Shown: piece by piece, positions 23,867 through 33,277 of the stretch
Layout: each line of letters begins with the position of its first letter
How positions within the stretch are numbered: the stretch's first letter is position 1
NCBI GenBank assembly: GCA_017517275.1
Contig: JAFWZX010000001.1
Location: forward strand, 1-64,000
DNA length: 64,000 nt
Reading direction: 5' to 3'
Origin: Clostridia bacterium
Lineage (GTDB): Bacteria; Bacillota; Clostridia; UBA1212; UBA1255
Notes under the pieces: model-generated
The model's database searches: none
The model's input: only the letters and a program-made list of their open reading frames with translations
Told to the model about the DNA's origin: nothing
Position numbers and translations under genes: made by a program

Positions 23867-26800
23867 TTAAATACTAACTTTACCTTCGTATACTAATTGT
23901 GCGTTACCCGTAAGCGTTACACCGTCATCAGAATAATTAACAATCAAATCCCCGCCGGGAAGCTTAACGGTTATATCTACGTTTTTCTCGCAATAACCAT
24001 TCTCAACAGCAACAATAGCAGCCGCACAAGCTCCGGTACCGCAAGCTAAGGTCTCACCGTTTCCGCGTTCCCAAACACGCATCTTTAGCGTACGGCTATT
24101 AACAACGCGTACAAATTCGACATTTACTTTCTCCGGGAAAATAGGTGATAATTCAATAGCCGGACCTTCTTTTTCAATATCAACTGCATCAACGCGATCT
24201 TTGAAAATAACGCAATGCGGGTTTCCCAAAGACAAGCAGTTAATAATATATGGTGTATCATTTATTTTTTGAGAGTAATTAATAACACGCTGCATATAAT
24301 AATATCCGCCGCTGTGAGGATCGCGCAAGTGAACAGGAATTTTATCAGAAGAAAACAAAGGCTTGCCGAGATCAACACTAACGGATGCAACTTTGCCGCT
24401 GTATATGTACAGCTTTAACTTCTTTATACCAATACGTGTCTCAATCGTAACCTCGTCTCTGTCATTTGAAACGTATCCGTAATCATATAAATATTTACCT
24501 ACACAACGAATACTGTTTCCGGCTATAGTGCCTTCGCTGCCGTCTTTATTAAACACGCGCATCATACAATCTGCTGTTTCAGATTTTTCAATAAGAACGA
24601 TGCCGTCGCCACCGATGCCGTAATGCCTGTCGCACATAGTAATGGACAGAGATTCAGGACAAGTAATGTGGCCGTCGAAATTATTAAAGAAAATATAGTC
24701 ATCTCCGGAACCCTGCATCTTCACAAAGTCCAAAACGAGACGTTCAGATCTCATATTATTAATATCAATAAGCTCAGTGTTAAATAAACTGTATTTAGAA
24801 GCAATGATATTTGCGAGAGCGTTAGCAGTATCAAGTGACGTAATACACGTTACACCAAGTTGCAAAGCTCTTCTATACATTCTGATATAGTCAGCAATAG
24901 AATCCTTATCGCTCTTTCCGGTATAAACCAAGAACTCAACCTTGCCGCTTTCGAGCATCTCTATCATACTGTTGTCTTCATAGAGTTTATTTACAACTTC
25001 AACGTCAATACCCAATTCAGATATAACGTCAGCCGTACCCTTCGTTGCATAAATCTTCAGACCCAGATCATCAAACTTCTTAGCAAGCTTAACAATTTCA
25101 AACTTGTCCTTATCGCAAACAGTTATAAATACACCTGAGCCGCGTTTAATATTAAGTTTAAATGCAGCAGATACAAGTCCCTTGAAAAGAGCTTCGTCAA
25201 GAGTCTTTCCTATGCCGAGAACTTCTCCGGTAGATTTCATTTCAGGGCCGAGAACAGAGTTTACGTCTGATAACTTCTCAAATGAAAATACCGGCACCTT
25301 AACTGCAACGTATGGCGGAGTCTTATGAATGCCGCTTCCGTAGCCAAGGCTCTGCAGGGTCTGGCCCAGCATAACTTTGGTGGCAACGTCTACCATAGGA
25401 ACACCCGTAACTTTGCTAATATACGGAATAGTACGAGATGCACGGGGGTTTACCTCTATAACGTACAGCTCGTTATCGCAAATCAAATACTGTATATTTA
25501 AAAGGCCTTTTGTTCCAAGAGATTTTGAAATAACAATTGAAGAAGACTCGATTTTCTTCAGCATAATATCGCTGATATTCTGAGGCGGATACATAGCAAT
25601 AGAGTCACCGCTGTGAACACCGGTTCGTTCAATATGTTCCATAACGCCCGGGATAAACACGTCAATACCGTCGGAAATAACGTCAACTTCGACTTCTGTT
25701 CCGCTCATGTATTTATCAACAAGCACAGGATTTTCGATTTTCTGAGCAAGAATAAGATCCATATACAAGGACACGTCATCTTCATTATATGCAATTGTCA
25801 TATTCTGGCCGCCAATAACGTATGACGGGCGGAGCAAAACAGGATATCCGATAGACGATGCCGCGTCAAAAGCCTCCTGCTTTGTCATGACGCTTATACC
25901 CACAGGTCTTTTTATATTATGTTCCTCAAGCAACGCATCAAAAAGTTCTCTGTCTTCTGCAGTGTCAATTCCCTTTGCCGAAGTACCAAGAATTGTTATA
26001 CCATTACTGTCTAAAAACTTAACAAGCTTAATCGCGGTTTGACCTCCGAACGCAACAACAACACCTACCGGCTTCTCAACACGAAGCACTCCCATAACGT
26101 CCTCAGGTGTCAAAGGTTCAAAATAAAGTCTGTCAGATATATCAAAGTCTGTAGAAACAGTTTCCGGGTTGTTATTAATAATAATTACCTCGTATCCCAA
26201 ATCCTTGAGCATGCTTGCGCAATGAACCGAAGAATAGTCAAACTCAATACCCTGACCTATTCTGATAGGACCGGAGCCGAGAACCACGATTTTTTTCTTG
26301 CTACCGTCGTTAACGCCAGCCTCAGAATTACCGTAAAACGTAGAGTAAAAATACGGCGTTTGTGCTGCAAATTCGCAAGCACACGTATCAACCATTTTAT
26401 AAGAAGGCCATAATCTGGGCATGGAAGATGAAATTACGCTGTCGATTTTCACTCCTGACAAACTCTCAATAGCCCGATCCGTATAGCCGTTTTTCTTAGC
26501 TTTACAATACAGTTCGTAATCAAGGCCCTCTGCCATAGCAGTTTCCATAGCACACAGATTCTTAATTTTATTGATGAAAAACATATCAACTCTCGTAATC
26601 TCATGAATCTTCTGTGCATCAACGCCAAGCTTCAATGCATGATATATCTGGAAAACACGCAAATCGGTGGGCTTTGCGAGAACTTCCATCGTCTCTTCTA
26701 ACGACAGCTTCTCAACGGCCGGCAAAGCCAACGTATCAACGGAAAGCTCAACTCCCCTGATAGCTTTCAAAAGCGCCGATTCAAAGTTATCACCGATAGC

Positions 26801-27949
26801 CATAACCTCACCGGTTGCCTTCATTTGGGTACCGAGCACACGTGATGCATTAACAAATTTATCAAAAGGCCATTTTGGCATTTTAACTACAAGATAGTCT
26901 ATAGCAGGTTCAAAACATGCGTACGTCTTGCCTGTAACGTCATTTATAATCTCATCTAATGTATATCCCAATGCAATCTTCGTAGCAACCTTGGCTATAG
27001 GATATCCTGTTGCCTTACTTGCCAACGCAGAGGATCTTGACACACGAGGGTTAACTTCAATAACAGCATACTGCATACTAACCGGATCAAGGGCAAACTG
27101 ACAGTTACAGCCGCCTTCAATCTCCAGCTCCTCAATAATATTCAAAGCAGCTGTTTTGAGCATGTTATATTCCTTGGGAGATAATGTAAGAGCGGGCGCA
27201 ACAACGATACTGTCGCCGGTGTGAATTCCTACCGGATCAACGTTCTCCATAGAGCACACCGTAATAGCATTGCCCTTAGAGTCGCGCATAACTTCAAACT
27301 CGACCTCTTTCCAACCAAAGATATACTTCTCGACTAAAATCTGGGTTATCGGCGAAAAGTCAAGGCCGGTCTTTGCAACAATACGAAGCTCCTGCGCGTT
27401 ATAAGCAACACCGCCGCCACCGCCGCCTAACGTAAATGCCGGACGAACAATTACCGGGTATCCGATTCGCTCTGCAATCTCCAGTGCTCCGTCTATCGTA
27501 TTCGTAGTGTCAGAAGGAATAACAGGCTGATTGATCTTATTCATCGTATCCGTAAAAAGCTGTCTGTCTTCAGCCTTATCAATAGCCTCAGCATTAGTAC
27601 CGATAAGTCTTACGTTCTCCTTTTCCAGGAAGCCCTCTTTTGCAAGCTTCATTGCGATAGTAAGACCTGTCTGTCCGCCAAAACCTGCTAAGAGACAGTC
27701 GGGATGTTCTTTTTGAATAATACGCTTAATTGTTTCAATATTCAGAGGCTCCAGATAAATCTCATCAGCCATAAGATTGTCGGTCATAATCGTAGCCGGA
27801 TTAGAATTAACAAGAATTGTATTAATTCCCTCTCCTTTGAGCACGCGGCACGCTTGAGTACCTGCATAGTCAAATTCTGCAGCCTGGCCGATAACAATCG
27901 GACCTGAGCCTATAACTAAAACTTTTTTTATTGTTTGATTTCTTGGCAT
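23867..27949 (-). CDS. carB: carbamoyl phosphate synthetase large subunit fused to diaminopimelate epimerase
   Basis: The 1360-residue protein combines two enzymes. Residues 1 to about 1060 are CarB: two ATP-grasp halves (each starting with a GSGPI motif, at about 13 and 560) and a C-terminal MGS-like allosteric domain. It makes carbamoyl phosphate from bicarbonate, ammonia and ATP. Residues of about 1071-1360 form a full-length DapF domain (FVKMQGSGDDYIFF; RHYGIGGDGIVLI; LACGTGACAAA), the last racemisation step of the lysine and meso-DAP pathway. In DapF the first catalytic cysteine (MCGNG motif) is alanine (TIAGNSIRC, A1143); the second, C1303, is kept. The gene lies 15 bp after carA in the arginine operon. 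Confidence 0.93.
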   Translation of the reverse strand: MPRNQTIKKVLVIGSGPIVIGQAAEFDYAGTQACRVLKGEGINTILVNSNPATIMTDNLMADEIYLEPLNIETIKRIIQKEHPDCLLAGFGGQTGLTIAMKLAKEGFLEKENVRLIGTNAEAIDKAEDRQLFTDTMNKINQPVIPSDTTNTIDGALEIAERIGYPVIVRPAFTLGGGGGGVAYNAQELRIVAKTGLDFSPITQILVEKYIFGWKEVEFEVMRDSKGNAITVCSMENVDPVGIHTGDSIVVAPALTLSPKEYNMLKTAALNIIEELEIEGGCNCQFALDPVSMQYAVIEVNPRVSRSSALASKATGYPIAKVATKIALGYTLDEIINDVTGKTYACFEPAIDYLVVKMPKWPFDKFVNASRVLGTQMKATGEVMAIGDNFESALLKAIRGVELSVDTLALPAVEKLSLEETMEVLAKPTDLRVFQIYHALKLGVDAQKIHEITRVDMFFINKIKNLCAMETAMAEGLDYELYCKAKKNGYTDRAIESLSGVKIDSVISSSMPRLWPSYKMVDTCACEFAAQTPYFYSTFYGNSEAGVNDGSKKKIVVLGSGPIRIGQGIEFDYSSVHCASMLKDLGYEVIIINNNPETVSTDFDISDRLYFEPLTPEDVMGVLRVEKPVGVVVAFGGQTAIKLVKFLDSNGITILGTSAKGIDTAEDRELFDALLEEHNIKRPVGISVMTKQEAFDAASSIGYPVLLRPSYVIGGQNMTIAYNEDDVSLYMDLILAQKIENPVLVDKYMSGTEVEVDVISDGIDVFIPGVMEHIERTGVHSGDSIAMYPPQNISDIMLKKIESSSIVISKSLGTKGLLNIQYLICDNELYVIEVNPRASRTIPYISKVTGVPMVDVATKVMLGQTLQSLGYGSGIHKTPPYVAVKVPVFSFEKLSDVNSVLGPEMKSTGEVLGIGKTLDEALFKGLVSAAFKLNIKRGSGVFITVCDKDKFEIVKLAKKFDDLGLKIYATKGTADVISELGIDVEVVNKLYEDNSMIEMLESGKVEFLVYTGKSDKDSIADYIRMYRRALQLGVTCITSLDTANALANIIASKYSLFNTELIDINNMRSERLVLDFVKMQGSGDDYIFFNNFDGHITCPESLSITMCDRHYGIGGDGIVLIEKSETADCMMRVFNKDGSEGTIAGNSIRCVGKYLYDYGYVSNDRDEVTIETRIGIKKLKLYIYSGKVASVSVDLGKPLFSSDKIPVHLRDPHSGGYYYMQRVINYSQKINDTPYIINCLSLGNPHCVIFKDRVDAVDIEKEGPAIELSPIFPEKVNVEFVRVVNSRTLKMRVWERGNGETLACGTGACAAAIVAVENGYCEKNVDITVKLPGGDLIVNYSDDGVTLTGNAQLVYEGKVSI

Positions 27950-27964
27950 ATATACCGACCTTTC

Positions 27965-29041
27965 TTATTGAGCAGTATCAAAAATACTATTTATAAAATC
28001 ATCGTACACAAAACTCATATCATGAGGGCCATTAGACTCGTCCGGTACAAATTGGATGGAATAATCACCATTATCATAGCTGATTCCCTCACACGTTTTA
28101 TCGTTAGCATTAAAGTACGTTTGGTGAGCAACTTCCTCATGAATCGATTCAGAAACAACGTAATACGAATGGTTCTGACTGGTTATGTACGTTCTGTCCT
28201 GAGTTGCAGGTTGACTTGCTCCTCTGTGTCCATACAGTAGTTTCTTAACGGCAAAACCATTTGCCAAAGCCAAAATCTGGTGGCCTAACCCAACAGCAAA
28301 CACCGGTTTGGAACCGTAAATTTTCTTCACCGTCTCTATCTGTTCAACGCACTCTCTCGGATCTCCCGGGCCGCCGGAAAGAACAACGGCATCGTATCCG
28401 CCGAACAAAATATCATAAGCCTTTGTATCAGCAGGCAAAACGATAACTTCCGCGCCTCTTGCAGCAAAAGCCGCCGCAACCTCTTTATGCTTACCATAAT
28501 CAATCAGTGCAACTTTAAACTTGCGTACAGCATTTTCACAAGGTTCAATAACATATTTTTCCTTAACCGTCGTACGCATAACGCCGCCGTTTACTTTATA
28601 CGTTTTAAGTAAAGTCTCTTTTTCGGCAGACAACACCGGTAAAAAAGATATACAAGCATTCATCGTTCCGTTCTCACGTAAAAGTCTGGTAACCTCTCTC
28701 GTATCTATATCACAAAGACCTGTAACACCGGCTTTACATAAAAAGACTTCCAAAGCACCCATGCTCCGGAAGTTAGAAGGGGTATCACAAAGCTCTTTTA
28801 CAATGTAAGCACTAACGTGAACACTGTCACTTACTGTATCGCTCTCCATAACGCCATAGTTACCAATCATCGGAAACGTTTGAAGCAACATCTGACCCTC
28901 GTATGCGGGGTCAGTGAGAGCTTCCATATATCCTACCATAGAAGTGGAAAATACCAGTTCCGCTATAACTTCTTGCTCACAGCCAAACATTTTGCCTTCA
29001 AACACACTTCCGTTTTCAAGTACTAAATAAGCCTTGCGCAT
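27965..29041 (-). CDS. carA: carbamoyl phosphate synthetase small subunit, glutaminase-dead
   Basis: The 358-residue protein has the normal CarA N-terminal domain (FSTSMVGYMEALTDPAYEGQ) and a class I amidotransferase domain. The nucleophile motif, usually GICLGHQ, reads FAVGLGHQ with G251 in place of cysteine. The HPE motif reads QFVPDES (V332, D334), and GANHP reads GASQP. All three catalytic positions are therefore lost, as in ammonia-dependent CPS of urea-cycle animals. It should still hold CarB's structure without releasing ammonia from glutamine. Context: 4 bp after argF and 15 bp before carB, so this CPS serves arginine synthesis. Confidence 0.93.
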   Translation of the reverse strand: MRKAYLVLENGSVFEGKMFGCEQEVIAELVFSTSMVGYMEALTDPAYEGQMLLQTFPMIGNYGVMESDTVSDSVHVSAYIVKELCDTPSNFRSMGALEVFLCKAGVTGLCDIDTREVTRLLRENGTMNACISFLPVLSAEKETLLKTYKVNGGVMRTTVKEKYVIEPCENAVRKFKVALIDYGKHKEVAAAFAARGAEVIVLPADTKAYDILFGGYDAVVLSGGPGDPRECVEQIETVKKIYGSKPVFAVGLGHQILALANGFAVKKLLYGHRGASQPATQDRTYITSQNHSYYVVSESIHEEVAHQTYFNANDKTCEGISYDNGDYSIQFVPDESNGPHDMSFVYDDFINSIFDTAQ

Positions 29042-29045
29042 ATAA

Positions 29046-29957
29046 TTATTTCTCCTTTTTCATCAATAAAACCATAACAGCTTTTTGTGCATGCAATCTA
29101 TTCTCTGCTTCATTAAAAATCTCATCGGCATGAGCCTCGAATACGTCAGCAGTAATCTCTTCACCCTTATGAGCCGGCAGGCAATGAAGAATCATTACGT
29201 CAGGTTTTGCCAGCGAGCAAGCATGAGCATCAACACAGTAATTTTTAAAAGCAGCGTGCCTTATGGCTTTTTCGCTTTCCTGACCCATCGAAGCCCAGAC
29301 GTCTGTGTAAATAACGTCTGCATCACGAACTGCCTCGTCAACTGAAGTTGTGCACATGAAATTGCCATTCTCATTAGCCCATTTCATAATATCGCTGTCA
29401 GGCTTGTACTGCTCCGGACATGCAATAGCAAAGCTCATACCCATCTTAATCGCTCCCACTATAAGAGAGTTTGCCATATTATTACCGTCACCTACGAAAG
29501 CCATTTTAAGGCCCTTAAGGTCGCCTTTATACTCGCGGATAGTCATAAGATCTGCTAATACCTGGCAAGGATGTGCGTAGTCAGTAAGGCCGTTTATAAT
29601 CGGAATACTGCCAACTCTTGCCATAGTATCTACCTCTTCCTGGTCAAAAGTTCTTATCATAATACCGTCGAGATAGCGTGACAAAACTCTGATTGTATCA
29701 GCTGTGTCCTCTCCTCTTCCGATTTGCAAATCATTAGATGACAGGAAAAGAGCGCTTCCGCCCAAATCATACATACCTACCTCAAATGAAACACGCGTAC
29801 GCGTTGAGGATTTCCTAAAAATCATTCCAAGAGTTTTATCTGCAAGATGTTTGTGGGGTATACCGTTTTTTTTCTCATACTTGAGTTGATCTGCCAAGTC
29901 AAGAATCTGAGTGATTTCCGCTGTAGACAGGTCTCCTAATTTTAATAAATGTTCCAT
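29046..29957 (-). CDS. argF: ornithine carbamoyltransferase
   Basis: This cytoplasmic enzyme joins carbamoyl phosphate and ornithine to give citrulline. The 303-residue length is normal. The carbamoyl phosphate loop SSTRTR (51-56), DYAHPCQVLAD, and the ornithine-side HCLPAHKGEEI are intact. The clostridial anabolic form is favoured by the biosynthetic context; no arginine deiminase or carbamate kinase gene is near. It lies 21 bp after argD and 4 bp before carA. Confidence 0.93.
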   Translation of the reverse strand: MEHLLKLGDLSTAEITQILDLADQLKYEKKNGIPHKHLADKTLGMIFRKSSTRTRVSFEVGMYDLGGSALFLSSNDLQIGRGEDTADTIRVLSRYLDGIMIRTFDQEEVDTMARVGSIPIINGLTDYAHPCQVLADLMTIREYKGDLKGLKMAFVGDGNNMANSLIVGAIKMGMSFAIACPEQYKPDSDIMKWANENGNFMCTTSVDEAVRDADVIYTDVWASMGQESEKAIRHAAFKNYCVDAHACSLAKPDVMILHCLPAHKGEEITADVFEAHADEIFNEAENRLHAQKAVMVLLMKKEK

Positions 29958-29978
29958 CGCTATGCCTCCGCTTGAGAA

Positions 29979-31154
29979 TTAATTATTTATTGCTGCGGCT
30001 ATAATCTCCACGGCCTCTTTGAGAATATCCATTGGGATATTAAGGGCCGGCAGTAACCTTACTTTATCTTTGGCACTAAGGACAAGCACTCCGCTTGCTA
30101 TACATGTTGAAATGACCTCTTTAGCCGGTCTAGTTGTCTTTATGCCAAGCATGAGGCCTTTTCCGCTGATATATTCAACACCCGGAACCTTACCGAGCTT
30201 CTCTATAATATACCTATTTTTTGCCTGAACTTCAAGCAAAAGTTTGTTATCAATTCGTGAAATAATATTATATGCGCCGGCAGCACAAATAGGATTGCCG
30301 CCGAAGGTGGAGCCGTGTGTGCCTGCAGTCAGAGTGTTTGCTACCTTTTCTCCCAACATAACCGCGCCAATCGGGAGACCGCCGCCAAGACCCTTTGCAG
30401 TCGTGACAATATCCGGAAGTATATCGTACTGTTCGTAGCAATAAAGCGTACCTGTGCGTCCGTTTCCTGTCTGCACCTCGTCAACAATAAATAATATATC
30501 GTTTGCCTTGCAAAGATCGTACAGTTCCTTTACATACTCGTACTCCAGTTCCAAAACGCCGCCTTCACCTTGCACAAGTTCTACCATAACTGCCGCACAA
30601 TCAGGCTTACCGTCTTTGAACATCTTTTCCTGAATCGCTTCAATATCATTTGCAGGAGCATAATCAAAGCCTTCTGTAAACGGTCCGAAATCATGGTGAA
30701 AAACATCTTGTCCCGTAGCGCTTAGTGTTGTTACCGTACGGCCATGAAAAGAATTAACGAGAGTAATTATCTTCTGTGACGGCTTCCCGTTATCAGATGC
30801 ATATTTACGCGCTGCTTTAATTGCGCCCTCGTTTGCTTCCGCACCGGAATTGCCAAAGAAAATTTTCTTCATACCTGTTCTCCGGCAAAGAAGTTCTGCA
30901 AGTTTAACCTGCGGCTCTGAGTAATAAAGATTAGATACGTGAGCATATTCGCTTAGTTGGGCTGTAATTGCTTTTGTCCACTCGTCATCGCAAATACCAA
31001 AGCTGTTAGTTGCAATGCCGCTTCCCATATCGATATAACGTTTACCCTCTATATCATAAATAATGCTGCCTTTACCGCTTTTAACGGCTACAGGGAAGCG
31101 TCCGTAAGTATTGGCAATATATTGTTTATCTTTTTCAAAAATTGAATTATCCAT
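29979..31154 (-). CDS. argD: acetylornithine aminotransferase
   Basis: This PLP enzyme converts N-acetylglutamate semialdehyde to N-acetylornithine. The 391 residues show the class III aminotransferase motifs FGNSGAEANEGAIK, IVDEVQTGNGRTG and the PLP lysine K254 in TTAKGLGGGLPIGA. It lies 12 bp after argB within the arginine operon, which makes ArgD more likely than a GABA or succinylornithine aminotransferase. Confidence 0.93.
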   Translation of the reverse strand: MDNSIFEKDKQYIANTYGRFPVAVKSGKGSIIYDIEGKRYIDMGSGIATNSFGICDDEWTKAITAQLSEYAHVSNLYYSEPQVKLAELLCRRTGMKKIFFGNSGAEANEGAIKAARKYASDNGKPSQKIITLVNSFHGRTVTTLSATGQDVFHHDFGPFTEGFDYAPANDIEAIQEKMFKDGKPDCAAVMVELVQGEGGVLELEYEYVKELYDLCKANDILFIVDEVQTGNGRTGTLYCYEQYDILPDIVTTAKGLGGGLPIGAVMLGEKVANTLTAGTHGSTFGGNPICAAGAYNIISRIDNKLLLEVQAKNRYIIEKLGKVPGVEYISGKGLMLGIKTTRPAKEVISTCIASGVLVLSAKDKVRLLPALNIPMDILKEAVEIIAAAINN

Positions 31155-31166
31155 ATTATCTTCCTT

Positions 31167-32027
31167 TTATTTGAACATTGTGCCCATACCTTCATCGGTA
31201 AGCATCTCAATAATAATTGAATGAGGCACTCTACCGTCAATAACAAAGACCTTCTTAACACCGTACTTTATGGCATCTACACAGCATTGAACCTTAGGAA
31301 TCATGCCGCCTGAAATAATACCGTTGTCAAAAAGCTTTTGGGCGTCATTAATATCAATAACTTTTATAATAGAAGAAGGGTCATCCTTATCTTTGAGAAT
31401 ACCTTCAATGTCCGTCATAGAAATCAAACTCTCTGCTTTAAGCGCACCTGCAATACAGCTTGCCGCGGTATCAGCATTAATATTGTACACATTGCCCTTT
31501 TTATCACAGCCTACTGTTGAAACAACAGGAATATAGCCTTTATCCAACACATCAGTAATTATTTTCGCATTAACAGACGTAACCTGACCTACGAAACCGA
31601 GCTCCGGATCTTTAACCTCAGCCTCCAGCAGATGACCGTCCATACCCGAAAGGCCGATTGCTTTGCCGCCTGTGTTCTCTATAAAGTTAACAAGGCTTTT
31701 GTTAATTTTACCTGCTAAAACCATTTGAACAACCTGCGCAGTCTCTGCATCCGTTACTCTGAGCCCGTTATGAAAACGGCTCTCAATATGCATCTTATTT
31801 AATGTTTGCGTAATCTCAGGACCGCCGCCGTGAACCAGAACAACCTTAACACCAATAAGAGATAAAAGAACAACATCTCTCATAACAGCCTGCTTCAAGT
31901 CCTCGTTGATCATCGCGTTTCCGCCGTATTTGATAACAACTATCTTATCGTAATACTGTTTTATATACGGCAGGGCCTTTACAAGCACCTCTGCCCGCTG
32001 TGAATTTGTAATCTCTTGATAATTCAT
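31167..32027 (-). CDS. argB: N-acetylglutamate kinase
   Basis: The 286-residue amino-acid kinase phosphorylates N-acetylglutamate. Motifs seen are VIKYGGNAMI near the N-terminus, VLVHGGGPEI, and NINADTAASCIAGAL. A clear N-terminal helix (YQEITNSQRAEVLVKALPYI) of the type found in arginine-inhibited hexameric enzymes is present, so feedback inhibition by arginine is likely. It lies 35 bp after argJ. Confidence 0.93.
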   Translation of the reverse strand: MNYQEITNSQRAEVLVKALPYIKQYYDKIVVIKYGGNAMINEDLKQAVMRDVVLLSLIGVKVVLVHGGGPEITQTLNKMHIESRFHNGLRVTDAETAQVVQMVLAGKINKSLVNFIENTGGKAIGLSGMDGHLLEAEVKDPELGFVGQVTSVNAKIITDVLDKGYIPVVSTVGCDKKGNVYNINADTAASCIAGALKAESLISMTDIEGILKDKDDPSSIIKVIDINDAQKLFDNGIISGGMIPKVQCCVDAIKYGVKKVFVIDGRVPHSIIIEMLTDEGMGTMFK

Positions 32028-32062
32028 TTTTTTACCTCTTGCGTGAAAAGTAACCCTGTGTA

Positions 32063-33277
32063 TCAGGTTCTGTAGTCGCCGTTTATTTTAACATAATCAT
32101 ACGTAAGATCACAGCCCCATGCTGTAGCCTCTGCATGTCCGTCGTTCATATTTACATCAATTATAATTTCATCTTCAGATAAAACAATCTTTGCCAACTC
32201 TTCGCTGAACTCAATGCCGCTGCCGTTTTTACAAACTTTCACTGCGCCTGCTTTAGATTTGAATGCAACGTCAATCTTCGTAACGTCCGCGCCTGTACCG
32301 GCATAACCTAATGCGCAAAGTATTCTTCCCCAGTTTGCGTCACTTCCGAACATAGCCGCCTTTACCAAACTTGAGCATATAACTGATTTGGCAAGAACTC
32401 TGGCATCTTTAATCGTTGCAGCGTTTCTTATCTGACATTCAAGCAGCTTTGTTGCACCTTCTCCGTCTTTTGCAATCATTCTGCTCAAATACTTTGTAAC
32501 TTCTAAGAGAGCTTCCTTGAAGATATCCAGGTCCGGGCCGGCGGACATGATTATCTCGTTTCCTGCCATCCCGTTTGCCATAATACTAAGCATATCATTT
32601 GTTGACGTATCTCCGTCTACGCTTACCATGTTAAAAGTATTATCTGCATTTTCTTTAAGAATCGTTTTCAATAAGTCACTGTCGATAGCAACATCGGTTG
32701 TAATAAACACGAGCATCGTTGCCATGTTAGGGTGAATCATTCCGGAACCCTTTGCGATACCGCCGATTTTACAGATTTTGCCACCTAATTCAAACTCTAC
32801 GGCAATTTCTTTCAACCTCGTGTCTGTCGTCATTATGCCGTAGGCTGCATCCTTGCTGCCGTTTTCTGACAGCTTCGAGCACAGCTCATTCATATGCAGA
32901 GCAATAGGCTCAATATCAAGAGGCTGTCCTATAACGCCGGTAGAAGCCACAATAAAATCCTCTGCTTTATATCCTGTCGCCTCTGCTACCAGAGCACACA
33001 TTTTCTCAGCTATCTCCACACCGTTGCTGTTGCAGGTGTTGGCGTTTCCGCTGTTACAAATCATACCGATAGCCTTGCCGTCTTGGATATTTGCCTTAGT
33101 AACGGCAATAGGAGCACCTTTCACAAGGTTCGTTGTATACACGGCGCCTGCGCAAGCCATTTTGTCACTAAGAATAAGAGACAAATCTTTTTTATCTTTA
33201 TTTTTGCGGATACCGCAGTGAATACCTGCTGCTTTGAATCCTTTTGGCGCACAAACGCCGCCTTCTATAAATCTCAT
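32063..33277 (-). CDS. argJ: ornithine acetyltransferase / N-acetylglutamate synthase
   Basis: ArgJ recycles the acetyl group from N-acetylornithine to glutamate, and bifunctional forms also make N-acetylglutamate from acetyl-CoA. The start MRFIEGGVCAPKGF at 33277 overlaps the argC stop as ATGA and gives 404 residues, the usual size. The self-cleavage site HPNMATMLVF (nucleophile T187) is intact. No argA or argE gene is in the operon, which supports a cyclic pathway with a possibly bifunctional ArgJ. Confidence 0.93.
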   Translation of the reverse strand: MRFIEGGVCAPKGFKAAGIHCGIRKNKDKKDLSLILSDKMACAGAVYTTNLVKGAPIAVTKANIQDGKAIGMICNSGNANTCNSNGVEIAEKMCALVAEATGYKAEDFIVASTGVIGQPLDIEPIALHMNELCSKLSENGSKDAAYGIMTTDTRLKEIAVEFELGGKICKIGGIAKGSGMIHPNMATMLVFITTDVAIDSDLLKTILKENADNTFNMVSVDGDTSTNDMLSIMANGMAGNEIIMSAGPDLDIFKEALLEVTKYLSRMIAKDGEGATKLLECQIRNAATIKDARVLAKSVICSSLVKAAMFGSDANWGRILCALGYAGTGADVTKIDVAFKSKAGAVKVCKNGSGIEFSEELAKIVLSEDEIIIDVNMNDGHAEATAWGCDLTYDYVKINGDYRT

